From Leucobacter luti (lineage in GTDB: Bacteria > Actinomycetota > Actinomycetes > Actinomycetales > Microbacteriaceae): a stretch of DNA of 64,000 bases. The DNA is taken from NCBI RefSeq assembly GCF_004217175.1, contig NZ_SHKI01000009.1, forward strand, positions 16,796 to 80,795, in the 5' to 3' direction. Within the stretch, counting starts at the first letter, position 1, and the number at the start of each line of letters is the position of its first letter. The translations under genes were made by a program, and so were the position numbers. Under the pieces are notes generated by a model. That model made no database searches, had not been told where the DNA came from, and was given only the letters and a program-made list of their open reading frames with translations. Of this stretch, positions 32,440 to 41,851 are shown in pieces.

Positions 32440-33579
32440 ATGTCCGCACCGACACACTCAGCACCCGCGCAGCCGGGCGGCCCCGAAACCGACACCCTCG
32501 GGGTTCGCCTCACCGGCGTCACCAAGCGCTATGGCGATAAGGCCGTTGTCGACGACATCAGCATCGACATTCGCCGCGGCGAGTTCGTCACATTCCTCGG
32601 CCCCAGCGGTTCAGGAAAAACCACGACTCTGAGCATGATCGCCGGGTTTACGCAGGTCTCGAACGGCAATATCGAGATCCACGATCGCTCTGTGGCGACG
32701 GTGCCGCCACACAAGCGAGACATCGGCATGGTGTTCCAGAACTATGCACTGTTCCCGCACCGCACCGTGGCCGGGAACGTTGCGTTCCCCCTTGAACGGC
32801 GCAAGATCGCCAAGGCCGAGCGCGCTCGCATGGTCCGGGAAGCCCTTGAAATGGTCCACATGACCGACTACGCCGACCGCACGCCCAGCGAGCTGTCCGG
32901 GGGCCAGCAGCAGCGCGTCGCGCTCGCCCGAGCGCTCGTGTATAACCCGGCGGTCCTGCTCATGGACGAGCCGCTCGGCGCGCTCGATAAGAAGCTGCGC
33001 GATTGGCTTCAGAGCGAGATCAAGCGTATTCACCTCGAGGTGCAATCAACGTTCCTTTATGTCACGCACGATCAGGAAGAGGCGCTGTCCCTCTCCGACC
33101 GGATTGCCGTGTTCAACAACGGCCGGATCGAGCAGCTCGGAACCCCGCAGGAGCTCTACGAGTCCCCGAGTACGCTCTTCGTTGGCACCTTTGTCGGCGA
33201 CTCAACGCTCGTGCGCGGCGCGAGCTTCGCCGCGGCCGGTGGCCTGAGCGCCGGCCGGACGGTCGGGCCGCAGGGACTGAGCCGAGTAACGGAGGCAAGC
33301 GCCGCCGCGCTGATTCGGCCAGAGAAACTCGCGCTCCTCCCCGCGGATTCAGCGCTTCCAGACGGAAGCTGCGGCATCCAGGTGACCGTGCGCACAGCTA
33401 CCTACCTGGGCAACGCCTGGCGGTATGAGCTGAGCCTCCCCGACGGTTCAACCGGCATGGCGAAGACCGAGTCGGAGGCCCCGGGCGCCGTCCCAGGCGC
33501 AACCATGCTCGCCGTCTGGCATCCAAGCGACGCCGTGATCCTGAGCGACGACGGCGGCTCAGGCGAGTTCCTCACGTAG
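32440..33579 (+). CDS. Polyamine ABC transporter ATP-binding protein (PotA-like)
   Basis: 379 aa. Walker A GPSGSGKTTTL, Q-loop MVFQNYALFPH, signature LSGGQQQRVALARAL, Walker B AVLLMDEPLGALD, H-loop YVTHDQEEAL, then a TOBE regulatory domain from about residue 280. The ATG at 32440 follows AGAGGAGA; an earlier ATG at 32383 overlapping the permease stop is possible but has no such site. Confidence 0.92.
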   Translation: MSAPTHSAPAQPGGPETDTLGVRLTGVTKRYGDKAVVDDISIDIRRGEFVTFLGPSGSGKTTTLSMIAGFTQVSNGNIEIHDRSVATVPPHKRDIGMVFQNYALFPHRTVAGNVAFPLERRKIAKAERARMVREALEMVHMTDYADRTPSELSGGQQQRVALARALVYNPAVLLMDEPLGALDKKLRDWLQSEIKRIHLEVQSTFLYVTHDQEEALSLSDRIAVFNNGRIEQLGTPQELYESPSTLFVGTFVGDSTLVRGASFAAAGGLSAGRTVGPQGLSRVTEASAAALIRPEKLALLPADSALPDGSCGIQVTVRTATYLGNAWRYELSLPDGSTGMAKTESEAPGAVPGATMLAVWHPSDAVILSDDGGSGEFLT

Positions 33580-33631
33580 CCCCCGCCTCGCAAGGTCACC
33601 CTTCCCACACATCTCCCCACCCGAGGACGCC

Positions 33632-34909
33632 ATGAAAGAAACCGCCTACTGGCTCGACACCGCTGCGCCCGCAGTGCCGACCCCGCCCTCCGACGCCGGC
33701 AATGACGCCGACGTGATCGTGGTGGGGGCCGGACTCACCGGCCTCTCGTGCGCCTACCACCTCGCCCAACAGGGCGCGCGCGTGCGCGTGCTCGAAGCGC
33801 ACGGCGTGGGGTGGGGAGCATCAGGCCGCAACGGCGGAATGGCGACCACGGGACTCTCGATCTCACTGAGTAAGGCGGTGGCGCGCTACGGCAAGGAACG
33901 CGCGGTCGCGATGCGTCAGCGGTACAACGACGCAATTGACCTGATTGAGCAGATCTCCCGCGACGAGGGAGTCGACACCGAGTTCAGGCGAGCCGGACTG
34001 ATGAATCTCGCGGCACGAGAGTCACACGTGCCTCACTACCAGCGCGAGGCCACCCTCATCACAGAGCTCACCGGACACCCGGCACACTTCCTCGACCGCG
34101 ATGCGGTGCGGGAAGAGATCGGAGCCGACCGCTATTTCGGGGGGATGATCGATCCGGCTGGCGCGAGTGTCCATCCGACGAAGCTGCTGGGTGCACTCGC
34201 AGCGGGGGCACTCTCGCGGGGTGCACTCGTGCACGAGCACACCCCGGTCACGGGTCGGGAGCGCACCGCGAATGGCGGGCACCGAGTGCGCACTCCGCGA
34301 GGTGAGTTCACCGCGCCACAGCTGGTAGTGGCAACCGGTGCGTATTCAAAGCCGCCGTTCGGGTGGTTGCAGCGTCGTTTCGCGCCGGTCGGAAGCTTCG
34401 TGATCGTCACAGAGCCGCTGGGCGTGGATCTCGCCGAGTCATTGCTCCCCCACCGGCGCGTGTGCTCTGACAGCAAGGAGCTCCTCAACTACTTCCGCCT
34501 CACCGAAGACAACCGCCTCGCCTTCGGCGGGCGAGCCCGCTTCCTCAGCCGGGACGTCGCGGCCGATCCGAAGAGTGGCGAGATTCTGCAGCGCGAGATG
34601 GTCGAGCTGTTCCCGCAGCTGCACGGTGTGGCGGTCGAGTACGCCTGGGGTGGGCTCGTTGACATTAGCCTTGATCGCATGGTGCATTCAGGAACCCGGG
34701 ACGGCTATTGGTTCTCGCAGGGATACACGGGACACGGTGTGCAGATGGCAACGTACATGGGCAAGATTCTTGCCGGAAACGTGCTCGGCGAGACTGACAA
34801 TCCCTGGGCGGAGCTGAACAATCCACCCATCCCCGGACATGTCGGTTGGCCCTGGTTCGTCCCAGTCGCGGGCGTGTACTACGCGGCCGTCGATCGGTTC
34901 TCACGGTGA
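33632..34909 (+). CDS. FAD-dependent amine oxidoreductase (PuuB/DAO family)
   Basis: 425 aa. FAD motif DVIVVGAGLTGLSCAYHLAQ, then GVGWGASGRNGGMATTGLS, a hallmark of PuuB/OrdL oxidases, and the C-terminal GYWFSQGYTGHGVQMATYMG. PuuB oxidises gamma-glutamylputrescine; here no gamma-glutamyl ligase (puuA) is seen in the window, so either free amine or a ligase elsewhere must be assumed. The stop overlaps the GTG of the next gene. Confidence 0.85.
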   Translation: MKETAYWLDTAAPAVPTPPSDAGNDADVIVVGAGLTGLSCAYHLAQQGARVRVLEAHGVGWGASGRNGGMATTGLSISLSKAVARYGKERAVAMRQRYNDAIDLIEQISRDEGVDTEFRRAGLMNLAARESHVPHYQREATLITELTGHPAHFLDRDAVREEIGADRYFGGMIDPAGASVHPTKLLGALAAGALSRGALVHEHTPVTGRERTANGGHRVRTPRGEFTAPQLVVATGAYSKPPFGWLQRRFAPVGSFVIVTEPLGVDLAESLLPHRRVCSDSKELLNYFRLTEDNRLAFGGRARFLSRDVAADPKSGEILQREMVELFPQLHGVAVEYAWGGLVDISLDRMVHSGTRDGYWFSQGYTGHGVQMATYMGKILAGNVLGETDNPWAELNNPPIPGHVGWPWFVPVAGVYYAAVDRFSR

Positions 34910-36447
34910 GCCCCGCGCAGGGGACCCAGGGAGCGCCGCAGCAGGCAACCGCGCCGTACGCCGACGCGCTCGCTGAGCACCGCGATCGAGGCGGCCTGCG
35001 GTTCATGATCCCCGGGCACGCCACCGGCCAGGCCGGCGGCTCAGACCGGCTCCGTGAGTTCATCGGCGCGACCGCCCTTGAGCTCGATATTCCCCAGCTC
35101 GTCGAGGGGATCGACCTGGGGCCCGGCAACGCGTTCGATCGCGCGCGCGAGCTGGCGGCCGCGGCGTGGGACGCGAAGACCACCTGGTTCCTCACGAACG
35201 GCGCGTCGCAGGGCAACCGGATGGCGATGCAGGCGCTCGCCGCCCTGGGCGACCGCGTGCTCGTGCAGCGCAGCTGCCACTCGAGCGTGTACGACGGACT
35301 GGTGATGTCGGGGGCCACGCCGGAGTACCTGTTCCCCGACACTGATCCGGAGCACGGAATCGCCCACGGGATCACGGCGGCCGCCGCCGAGCGCGCGCTC
35401 GCCGCGGCCGCCGCGGCCGGGACGCCCTTCGCCGCGCTGGTGCTCGTCTCCCCGAGCTACTTCGGGGTGGTCGCCGACATTCCGGCCGTGGCCGCCGCCT
35501 GCCACCGCCACGGGGCAGTGCTGGTCGTCGACGGGTCCTGGGGCGCCCACTTTGGCTTCCACCCGGAGCTTCCCGAGTCGCCCACGCGGCAGGGCGCCGA
35601 CATCGTGCTGTCGAGCATTCACAAGCTCGGTGGCAGCCTCACGCAGACCGCGTTCCTGCACCTCTGCGACACCCCGCGGGCGGGTGCCCTCGAGCCGGCG
35701 CTCGAGGCCGCCTACCGGCTCACCGAGTCAACCAGCCTCAACTCGTTGCTGCTCGCCTCGCTCGACATCGCGCGCTCCGAGCTCGCCACCGGGCACGCAG
35801 AAATGGGGGCGGCGCTCGCGAGCGCCGCGGAGCTGCGGCGGCTGGTGGCCGCGGCTCCCGGGCTGCGGCTCGCGGAGCCAGATTTCGCGACGCGACCCGG
35901 GGTGGTCGCCATCGACCCGCTGCACGTCTCGCTCGACGTGCGCGGCCGCGGCGTCACCGGTCCCGAGCTGAAGACGCGGCTCGCGCGCGCGGAGCCCCCC
36001 GTGTTCGTGGAGATCGCCGCCCCCACCTCAATCGTCGCGCTGATCGGCCCCCGCGGCACCCCCGATGTCGCTGGGTTGCTCAGGGCGATCGATCGCGTGG
36101 CGCCGCCGCTCGCGGCGGGCCCCGCGCGCGGCGAGGGGGCGCTCAGCACGGCCGCCGGTGCGCGAGCGGGCACCCTCCCCGCCCCGCCGCCCGGCGAGCG
36201 CGTGTTCACGCCGCGCGCCGCGTACCTCGCACCGAGCGAGTCGGTGCCCGCCGCGGCAGCCGTCGGGCGGATCTCGGCGGCGATGCTCGCCGCGTACCCA
36301 CCGGGGATTCCGAACGCGGTCCCCGGCGAACGCCTCACCCCCGAGCTGATCGACTACCTCACGACGACCGCGCAGCTGCCCGGCAGCTATATTCGCGGTG
36401 CGGTGGACCCCGAGGTCAGCCAGCTGCGCGTGCTCCGCGAAGACTAG
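34906..36447 (+). CDS. Orn/Lys/Arg decarboxylase-family PLP enzyme
   Basis: 513 aa, fold-type I PLP enzyme. GGLRFMIPGHATGQAGGSDR, TWFLTNGASQGNRMAMQAL, VVDGSWGAHFGFHPELPESP (PLP-ring Asp) and the Schiff-base Lys in SSIHKLGGSLTQTAFLH. The C-terminal part (ISAAMLAAYPPGIPNAVPGE) carries the decarboxylase signature. The family converts basic amino acids to diamines such as cadaverine, putrescine or agmatine. It overlaps the oxidase gene by four bases. Having a diamine-producing enzyme in an uptake/oxidation operon is unusual. Confidence 0.85.
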   Translation: MSPAQGTQGAPQQATAPYADALAEHRDRGGLRFMIPGHATGQAGGSDRLREFIGATALELDIPQLVEGIDLGPGNAFDRARELAAAAWDAKTTWFLTNGASQGNRMAMQALAALGDRVLVQRSCHSSVYDGLVMSGATPEYLFPDTDPEHGIAHGITAAAAERALAAAAAAGTPFAALVLVSPSYFGVVADIPAVAAACHRHGAVLVVDGSWGAHFGFHPELPESPTRQGADIVLSSIHKLGGSLTQTAFLHLCDTPRAGALEPALEAAYRLTESTSLNSLLLASLDIARSELATGHAEMGAALASAAELRRLVAAAPGLRLAEPDFATRPGVVAIDPLHVSLDVRGRGVTGPELKTRLARAEPPVFVEIAAPTSIVALIGPRGTPDVAGLLRAIDRVAPPLAAGPARGEGALSTAAGARAGTLPAPPPGERVFTPRAAYLAPSESVPAAAAVGRISAAMLAAYPPGIPNAVPGERLTPELIDYLTTTAQLPGSYIRGAVDPEVSQLRVLRED

Positions 36448-36477
36448 TCCCGCCCACGCCGGCGCCATCGGGTGGCG

Positions 36478-37719
36478 CTATTCGTGGGTGCCCGTCTCGG
36501 GCCACTCGGTGGTGAGGTACGCCTCGAGCGCGCGGTGCCTGAACGAGTAGCGGCGCCCGCGCTGCACGATCCCGCGCACGGTGTCGAGGCGCTGGGCGAA
36601 CGGCCCAACGCTCGCCGCCGTCGCGTAGCCCATCGACTTCGCGATGCCCGTGGCCGTACGAAGCTCGGGAGCAGCCGCAGCGAGCGTCTCCACGAACTCC
36701 CGCTCCTTCGCAGGTAACCGGTCGAGGATCCGCTCGACGTGCGCCGTGGCCTCGTGCTTGGCCGCGTCCCACCCGCTGAGTACGTCCTCGAGGGTGATCA
36801 CCGCGCTCTGCCCGGCGTACCAGGCGCGCTCGCCGGCGAGCTGGAAGAGGAACGGCTCGCCGCGGCAGAGCTCGACCAGCTTCTCCGCGGCCTCACTCGT
36901 CATGCGCACCCGCGCGGGAGCGCCCTCTCCGGTGCGCACCTCCCACCCGGGATCGGTAAACGGGGCGAGCGCCAGGCGAAAGTCGTCGTCCGAGATCGGG
37001 ACGAGCGTGGTCGACGCGAAGCGGCGCGCAAAGGTCGCGCCGGTGCGCGAGGATGCCTTCTCCGCAAACTCCGGCAGCCCGGTGAGGTACACGGCCAGGG
37101 GCAGGGCGCGCTCGTGGAGTACGCCGCCGGGCAGCTCGATCGGCACGCGCGTGGTGATGGCGTCGCCGAGGCTGATGAGGAGCTGCGAGAGTGCGTGCTC
37201 GTTCGTGACGTTCTGGATCTCGTCGATGTGGATGATCACCACGGTGCGGTCCCGGATCGCCGCGGTCCCCACCGCTTCGAGGAGCTCCGTGAGGGCGGTG
37301 TACGGCTCGGGCCCGGCGACGCGGTCGATGGTCAGCGAGATCCCGCTCGCCGCGACCTGCCGTACCCGGCCCAGGATGTCGGTGATCCGGCGCTCCCGGG
37401 AGGCGGCGAGGCCCGCGAGGTCGGCGAGGTGGAGCACCGCGGCCGCGACCGCCTTGAGCGGGTCGGTGCCGATGGGAAGCCGCACCTGCGGTGTCACCCA
37501 GGCGCCCTCGGCCGCTGCCGCGGCGGCGATGCGCCGCACCAGCGTTGATTTGCCGAGCCCCGGCTCGCCGGTGATGGTGCGGCCGCGCTCGTTGAGGCCC
37601 GCGAGGAGGCGGGGTTTGAGCACCCGCTCCCAGTCGCTCTGCTGGTCCACCCGGCCGGCCCAGACCTCCGGGACCGTATCCGAGCCCGGAGTGAAAGGGT
37701 TACTTGTGGCGTCGCGCAT
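36478..37719 (-). CDS. Orphan AAA-type ATPase with C-terminal winged-helix-like region
   Basis: 413 aa. Walker A TGEPGLGKSTLVRRI, Walker B VVIIHIDEIQNV, then sensor-like LPLAVYLTGLPEF and RRFASTTLVPISDDDF. The last about 110 residues (LDRLPAKEREFVETLAAAAP, TATGIAKSMGYATAASVGPF, then RGRRYSFRHRALEAYLTTEW) look like a winged helix. The plan resembles Orc/Cdc6- or STAND-like ATPases of unknown role. Transcribed alone from an AT-rich promoter with duplicated TGTTAACATTAAC motifs. No partner gene identified. Confidence 0.75.
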   Translation of the reverse strand: MRDATSNPFTPGSDTVPEVWAGRVDQQSDWERVLKPRLLAGLNERGRTITGEPGLGKSTLVRRIAAAAAAEGAWVTPQVRLPIGTDPLKAVAAAVLHLADLAGLAASRERRITDILGRVRQVAASGISLTIDRVAGPEPYTALTELLEAVGTAAIRDRTVVIIHIDEIQNVTNEHALSQLLISLGDAITTRVPIELPGGVLHERALPLAVYLTGLPEFAEKASSRTGATFARRFASTTLVPISDDDFRLALAPFTDPGWEVRTGEGAPARVRMTSEAAEKLVELCRGEPFLFQLAGERAWYAGQSAVITLEDVLSGWDAAKHEATAHVERILDRLPAKEREFVETLAAAAPELRTATGIAKSMGYATAASVGPFAQRLDTVRGIVQRGRRYSFRHRALEAYLTTEWPETGTHE

Positions 37720-37720
37720 G

Positions 37721-37763
37721 TGTAAACATTAACTGAGATTTAGATATTTTTGTTAACATTAAC
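37721..37763. promoter_or_regulatory. Duplicated AT-rich motif upstream of the AAA ATPase
   Basis: TGTAAACATTAAC (37721-37733) and TGTTAACATTAAC (37751-37763), 12 of 13 identical, start-to-start 30 bp (three helical turns). It abuts the ATPase start, so it is likely an operator or self-binding site. Confidence 0.55.
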
Positions 37764-37826
37764 CACGCGGATCGGGCCGTGTTACTTGTCCCGCCCGGAG
37801 CGGGAGCCGTGGCCCGGCCCCTCGCC

Positions 37827-39239
37827 CTACTCGTACATCGCGATATTGATGGGCCCGGTGAGGTCCGGTGCCGGCGCTCTGAACCCGCGGGTCTTGATCA
37901 CGAGGTACACCGCTCCGAGCGCGAGCCAGATTCCGCCGATGATCATCGACACGGTGTCGAGGCTGAGCCACAGCCAGATGTTGATCACCACACCGATGCC
38001 GGGCACCACCACGAAGGTGAGCCAGGCACCAGGGCCGCGGCGCTTCAGGAACCTGAAGAACACGAAGATCACCGACAGGTTGACGCAGGTAAACGCGATG
38101 AACGCGCCGAAGTTGATCATCGAGGCGGCCTGATCAAGATCGATAAACAGCGCGGTCAGGGCGATCGCGGCGACGATGAGCACGTTCACCACGGGCACGC
38201 CCGTGCGCGGGTTGACGCTGCCGAAGAGGCGCTTCGGCAGGGCACCGTCGCGACCCATTGCGTAGAGCAGGCGCGCGGCGCTCATCTGCTGCGTGATCCC
38301 GCAGCCGAGCACCGCCATCATGTACCCACCCACGAAGATCGCCTGGAACGCGGCCCCGCCGATGTACTTCGCAATCTCGGGAGACGCCCCGACGATGTCG
38401 CCGAGCAGCGTCACATCTGGGAAGAGCACCTGCATCACGTAGGTCACCGAGATGAAGAATGCGCCCGCGACCCCGATAATAATGAAGATCGCGCGGGGAA
38501 TGTCGCGCTCGGGGCGCTCGGCTTCCTCGGCGAGCGTGGAGACAGCGTCGAAGCCGAGGAACGAGAGAGCGAGGATCGCGGCACCGGCGGTGATCGCGGC
38601 GAGCTGCACGTCGCCCGAGATAAACGGGCGGATCGTGAACTCGGCACCGTTCGCGCCGTTCGTGATATTCACGATCGTGAGCACCACGAACACCACGGCG
38701 ACGACGAGCTGGATCCCCACGAGCAGGATGTTCATGCTCGCGGCGAGCTTCACCCCGACCAGGTTCATCGCCGTGCAGATCGCGACGGTGAGCAGCACCC
38801 ACACCCAGAACGGCACCTCGGGGAACACCGCCCCCATGTAGATCGCCGAAAGGATCGCGTTGATCATCGGGAGCAGCAGGTAGTCGAGGGTCGCCGCCCA
38901 GCCCACGAGGAAGCCAAGGTGCGCGTTGATCGCTTCCTTCGCGTACGTGTACGCGGAGCCCGCGATCGGGAAGAACCGCACCATGCGTGAGTAGCTGAAC
39001 GCGGTGAACAGGACGGCCACCATGACGACCAGGTACGCGAGCGGGACGTGCCCGTTGGTCTCGGCCGCAACGATGCCGAACATGTCGAACACCGCGAGCG
39101 GCGCCATGTAGGCGAGCCCGATGAACACGAGGTGCCGCAGCTTCAGGGTGCGCTTGAGCGCCCCGGGCTGCGGGGCGACGACCCTGGCGATCTGGTCGTC
39201 ACCCGCGGCGACGGCGGAGTGGGATGGCAACGATGACAT
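37827..39239 (-). CDS. APC-family amino acid/polyamine permease
   Basis: 470 aa, twelve predicted transmembrane segments. GLAYMAPLAVFDMFGIVAAE (TM1 substrate motif), GSAYTYAKEAINAHLGFLVG, and SFLGFDAVSTLAEEAERPER in TM6 match the APC superfamily, close to PuuP-like putrescine/amino-acid importers. Neighbour to amine-use genes. Followed on the same strand by nothing before the ATPase promoter. Confidence 0.88.
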   Translation of the reverse strand: MSSLPSHSAVAAGDDQIARVVAPQPGALKRTLKLRHLVFIGLAYMAPLAVFDMFGIVAAETNGHVPLAYLVVMVAVLFTAFSYSRMVRFFPIAGSAYTYAKEAINAHLGFLVGWAATLDYLLLPMINAILSAIYMGAVFPEVPFWVWVLLTVAICTAMNLVGVKLAASMNILLVGIQLVVAVVFVVLTIVNITNGANGAEFTIRPFISGDVQLAAITAGAAILALSFLGFDAVSTLAEEAERPERDIPRAIFIIIGVAGAFFISVTYVMQVLFPDVTLLGDIVGASPEIAKYIGGAAFQAIFVGGYMMAVLGCGITQQMSAARLLYAMGRDGALPKRLFGSVNPRTGVPVVNVLIVAAIALTALFIDLDQAASMINFGAFIAFTCVNLSVIFVFFRFLKRRGPGAWLTFVVVPGIGVVINIWLWLSLDTVSMIIGGIWLALGAVYLVIKTRGFRAPAPDLTGPINIAMYE

Positions 39240-39284
39240 CTGCTGACTTCTTTCAGTGGGAGGGGATTCGGGAATGACGAGCGG

Positions 39285-41000
39285 TTAGTGCGTGTGGCAG
39301 TGGTGACTGTCGTCTGGTTCAGCGCAGCTCTGGCCGGCCCCCGCCGGATCCTGCACCTGTGCGGCGGCCGCGACCCCGCCGAGTTCCCCCCGGACGTCGT
39401 GGATCGCGGATCCGCCCACGACGGTGAGATCCGCCCGCTGCGCGAGCAGCTCGGCGGGCTCCATAGCGTAGAGATCGCCTGACCACACCACGAGGTCGGC
39501 GAGCATCCCCTCCCGCAGCACGCCGACCGTGTCCTCGCGGTGGAACGCCTCGGCGCCCCCGGTCGTGTACGCGCGCAGTGCGCGGTCGAGGTCGAGCCGC
39601 TCCCCGCCGGTCCAGGCGTCAGAACCGTCGAGCCGCGCGCGCGTCATGGCGCTGTAGAGCCCCACCAGCGGGTCCATCTCCCCCACCTGCCAGTCGCTCG
39701 AGAACGTGACGCGCGCGCCGGATTCGATCATCGACTTGAACCGCCACGCACGGTCCCAGCGCGCCTCCCCCACGTTTTCCATCCACGTACCGGCGACGAG
39801 GTCGGGTGAGGCGTGGCGCGGCTGCATCGCGGCGACGACCCCGAGTTCTGCAAAGCGCGGCAGGTCTTCGGGCGCGAGGCACTCGACGTGCACGATGCCG
39901 TGGCGCGCGTCGCGCACGCCGTTCGCGCGCTGCGCCGCCGCGATCGAGTCGAGGGTGAGCTGGATCCCCCAGTCGCCCGTCGCGTGCGTGTGCACCTGGT
40001 AGCCCAGGCGATCGAGCTCCACGAAGAGCTTGGTGAACTCGGTGGGCGGCAAGCTCGGCTGGCCCCGGTGGCCGGGGCGATTCGCGTAATCCTCGAGCAT
40101 CGCGGCCGTGTGCGGCTCGATCACGTCGTCCGCGTAGAGCTTCACGGGGCCGAGCGAGAACCGCTCGTGCTGGGGAGTCTCGCGGATTGCCTCGGTGATG
40201 CGCGAACGGAAGTCACCGTCGGCCCCCACCGCGTGATAGATCGCGGCGATCGTGCGCGACGTGAGCTTGCCCTCGCGCTCCGCGCGGGCAAACAGGTCGA
40301 GTTCCGCGAGCGGCACCTGAGGCTCCACGACGGTGGTGATGCCCACGCTCGCGGCCATCTCCAGGCTGTTCGTGATCTTGCGGTAGCGACGGTCGGGCGA
40401 GTACATGGGGATGTCGCGCTGCAGCTCGGCAAGGCCCGCGATCGTCATCGCACTCGTGTAAAAATCAGTTACCCAGCCGGTCGGCTCGCCGGTGGTGGGG
40501 TCGAGCTCCGGGTTGCCCCACGCGATGTCGCCCCCGTTCAGGATCCCCAGCTTGGCGAGCGCCGGGCGGTTGAGCCACACCGAGTGCTGGTCGTACGTGG
40601 TGATGAACACGGGGCGATCCGTCACACCGACCAGGTCATCGGCGTTGGGACGGCGCCCCTCCACCACCGAGTACAGCGCGTTCTCCGCGCAGATCCAGTC
40701 GAGCTCGGGGTGCGTCTCCGCGAACTCGGCGATGCGCGAGCGCACCACGTCGAGGCTCTGCACCTGATCGAGGCTCACGGCGAGATCGTCGAAGCCGAGG
40801 AGCAGGTGGTTGTGCGTGTCGGCGACGCCCGGGGTGAGCAGGCGCCCCTCGAGCTGCACCGTGCGGCGGGCGGCTGGGGCATCTGCGGCCGAGCCGACGT
40901 AGCTGATCTTGTCACCGGTGACGCCGAGCGCCTCGGCCCACGGGCGGGCGGGGTCGAACGTGCGGATGCGTCCGCCGGTGTAGAGGGTGTCGACGGCCAT
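39285..41000 (-). CDS. Metal-dependent amidohydrolase (YtcJ / amidohydrolase-3 family)
   Basis: 571 aa. LLTPGVADTHNHLLLGFDDL (metal HxH), TTYDQHSVWLNRPAL, YQVHTHATGDWGIQLTLDSI, HGIVHVECLAPEDL, and SDWQVGEMDPLVGL (final Asp). Family hydrolyses amides or carbamates; substrate unknown. It lies upstream of the APC permease on the same strand (45 bp), so importer plus hydrolase may handle one compound. Regulated probably by the divergent TetR protein. Confidence 0.85.
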   Translation of the reverse strand: MAVDTLYTGGRIRTFDPARPWAEALGVTGDKISYVGSAADAPAARRTVQLEGRLLTPGVADTHNHLLLGFDDLAVSLDQVQSLDVVRSRIAEFAETHPELDWICAENALYSVVEGRRPNADDLVGVTDRPVFITTYDQHSVWLNRPALAKLGILNGGDIAWGNPELDPTTGEPTGWVTDFYTSAMTIAGLAELQRDIPMYSPDRRYRKITNSLEMAASVGITTVVEPQVPLAELDLFARAEREGKLTSRTIAAIYHAVGADGDFRSRITEAIRETPQHERFSLGPVKLYADDVIEPHTAAMLEDYANRPGHRGQPSLPPTEFTKLFVELDRLGYQVHTHATGDWGIQLTLDSIAAAQRANGVRDARHGIVHVECLAPEDLPRFAELGVVAAMQPRHASPDLVAGTWMENVGEARWDRAWRFKSMIESGARVTFSSDWQVGEMDPLVGLYSAMTRARLDGSDAWTGGERLDLDRALRAYTTGGAEAFHREDTVGVLREGMLADLVVWSGDLYAMEPAELLAQRADLTVVGGSAIHDVRGELGGVAAAAQVQDPAGAGQSCAEPDDSHHCHTH

Positions 41001-41051
41001 GTCTGCTCCTTGAAATTCGTGGCGGCGAGCGCAACACGTGTGCGCTACCGA

Positions 41052-41097
41052 GTTATTTAACTCAAGAGTAAATTAATTTACTCATTTGTCAAATAAC
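41052..41097. promoter_or_regulatory. Palindromic operator between amidohydrolase and tetR genes
   Basis: Perfect 18-bp palindrome GAGTAAATTAATTTACTC (41066-41083) nested in an outer repeat GTTATTT (41052-41058) / AAATAAC (41091-41097). Typical size for a TetR-dimer site, in a shared divergent promoter. Confidence 0.75.
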
Positions 41098-41132
41098 CCG
41101 TGCTCGCGCCCCCGCACGCCGCGGCCGCCTGG

Positions 41133-41138
41133 CATACT
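41133..41138 (+). promoter_or_regulatory. tetR-family gene -10 box, probably leaderless
   Basis: CATACT ends seven bases before the ATG at 41146; no Shine-Dalgarno visible. Confidence 0.4.
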
Positions 41139-41145
41139 TACAGCT

Positions 41146-41757
41146 ATGGCACGACCGAGCACCCAAAAGCAGCGCCGCGTCGAAGTGGTCAACGCCGCGC
41201 TCGCGGCGGCGGCGGAGCACGGGCTGCGCAACCTCTCGCTCACCGACGTGGCGAACCAGGCCGGCGTCACCCGTGGCGCTCTGCTCTACTACTACGACGA
41301 CCTCGACGCGATCCTCGTCGAGGCGCACGCCGCCGGCATGGCGCGCGTCGGCACCGAGCGCGCCGCGCTCGTGGCCCAGCAGGACACCCCGGCCGGCAAG
41401 CTCGCAGCGGCGATCGCGGCGGGCCTCCCCAGCGGCCCCGACGACGCGCTCATGCGGCTGCTCTACGAGTTCGACGTGCTCGCTGGAAAGTCGCCGCTGC
41501 ACGACGAGCTCGTGCAGCGGCTCTACGGCGAACAGCTCGAGCTCTACACCGCGATCCTCGCGGAGGGCGTGGCGAGTGGCGACTTCGCGCTCACCGGACC
41601 GCTCGGCGACACGGCGATGAACCTCGTCGCGCTCGAGGACGCGTACGGGCTGCACATCGTCGCCGGTGGCAGCATCACCGTGGCCGACGCGCAGCGCGCG
41701 ATCACCCTCTACGCGGCGCAGGCCGGCGCCGCACTGCCCGATTCAGCCGCGGGCTGA
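41146..41757 (+). CDS. TetR/AcrR-family regulator
   Basis: 203 aa. N-terminal HTH: RRVEVVNAALAAAAEHGLRN, LSLTDVANQAGVTRGALLYY, YYDDLDAI; remainder helical ligand domain. The ATG at 41146 is chosen over 41086 since the latter would lie within the operator. Divergent from the amidohydrolase-permease pair, which it probably represses. Confidence 0.88.
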   Translation: MARPSTQKQRRVEVVNAALAAAAEHGLRNLSLTDVANQAGVTRGALLYYYDDLDAILVEAHAAGMARVGTERAALVAQQDTPAGKLAAAIAAGLPSGPDDALMRLLYEFDVLAGKSPLHDELVQRLYGEQLELYTAILAEGVASGDFALTGPLGDTAMNLVALEDAYGLHIVAGGSITVADAQRAITLYAAQAGAALPDSAAG

Positions 41758-41851
41758 GCCCGAGGCGGTGGGTGCGGGCCCCGCGCCCCTGCAGCATCGG
41801 CACCGCTGGCCCCGCGCCCGCCGCCGCGCCCGCCGCCGCGCCGGCACCGTC

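Noticed and set aside
29604..33579. ABC system as a thiamine or iron importer
   Set aside because: Binding protein and PotC signature plus adjacent amine oxidase fit polyamines better.
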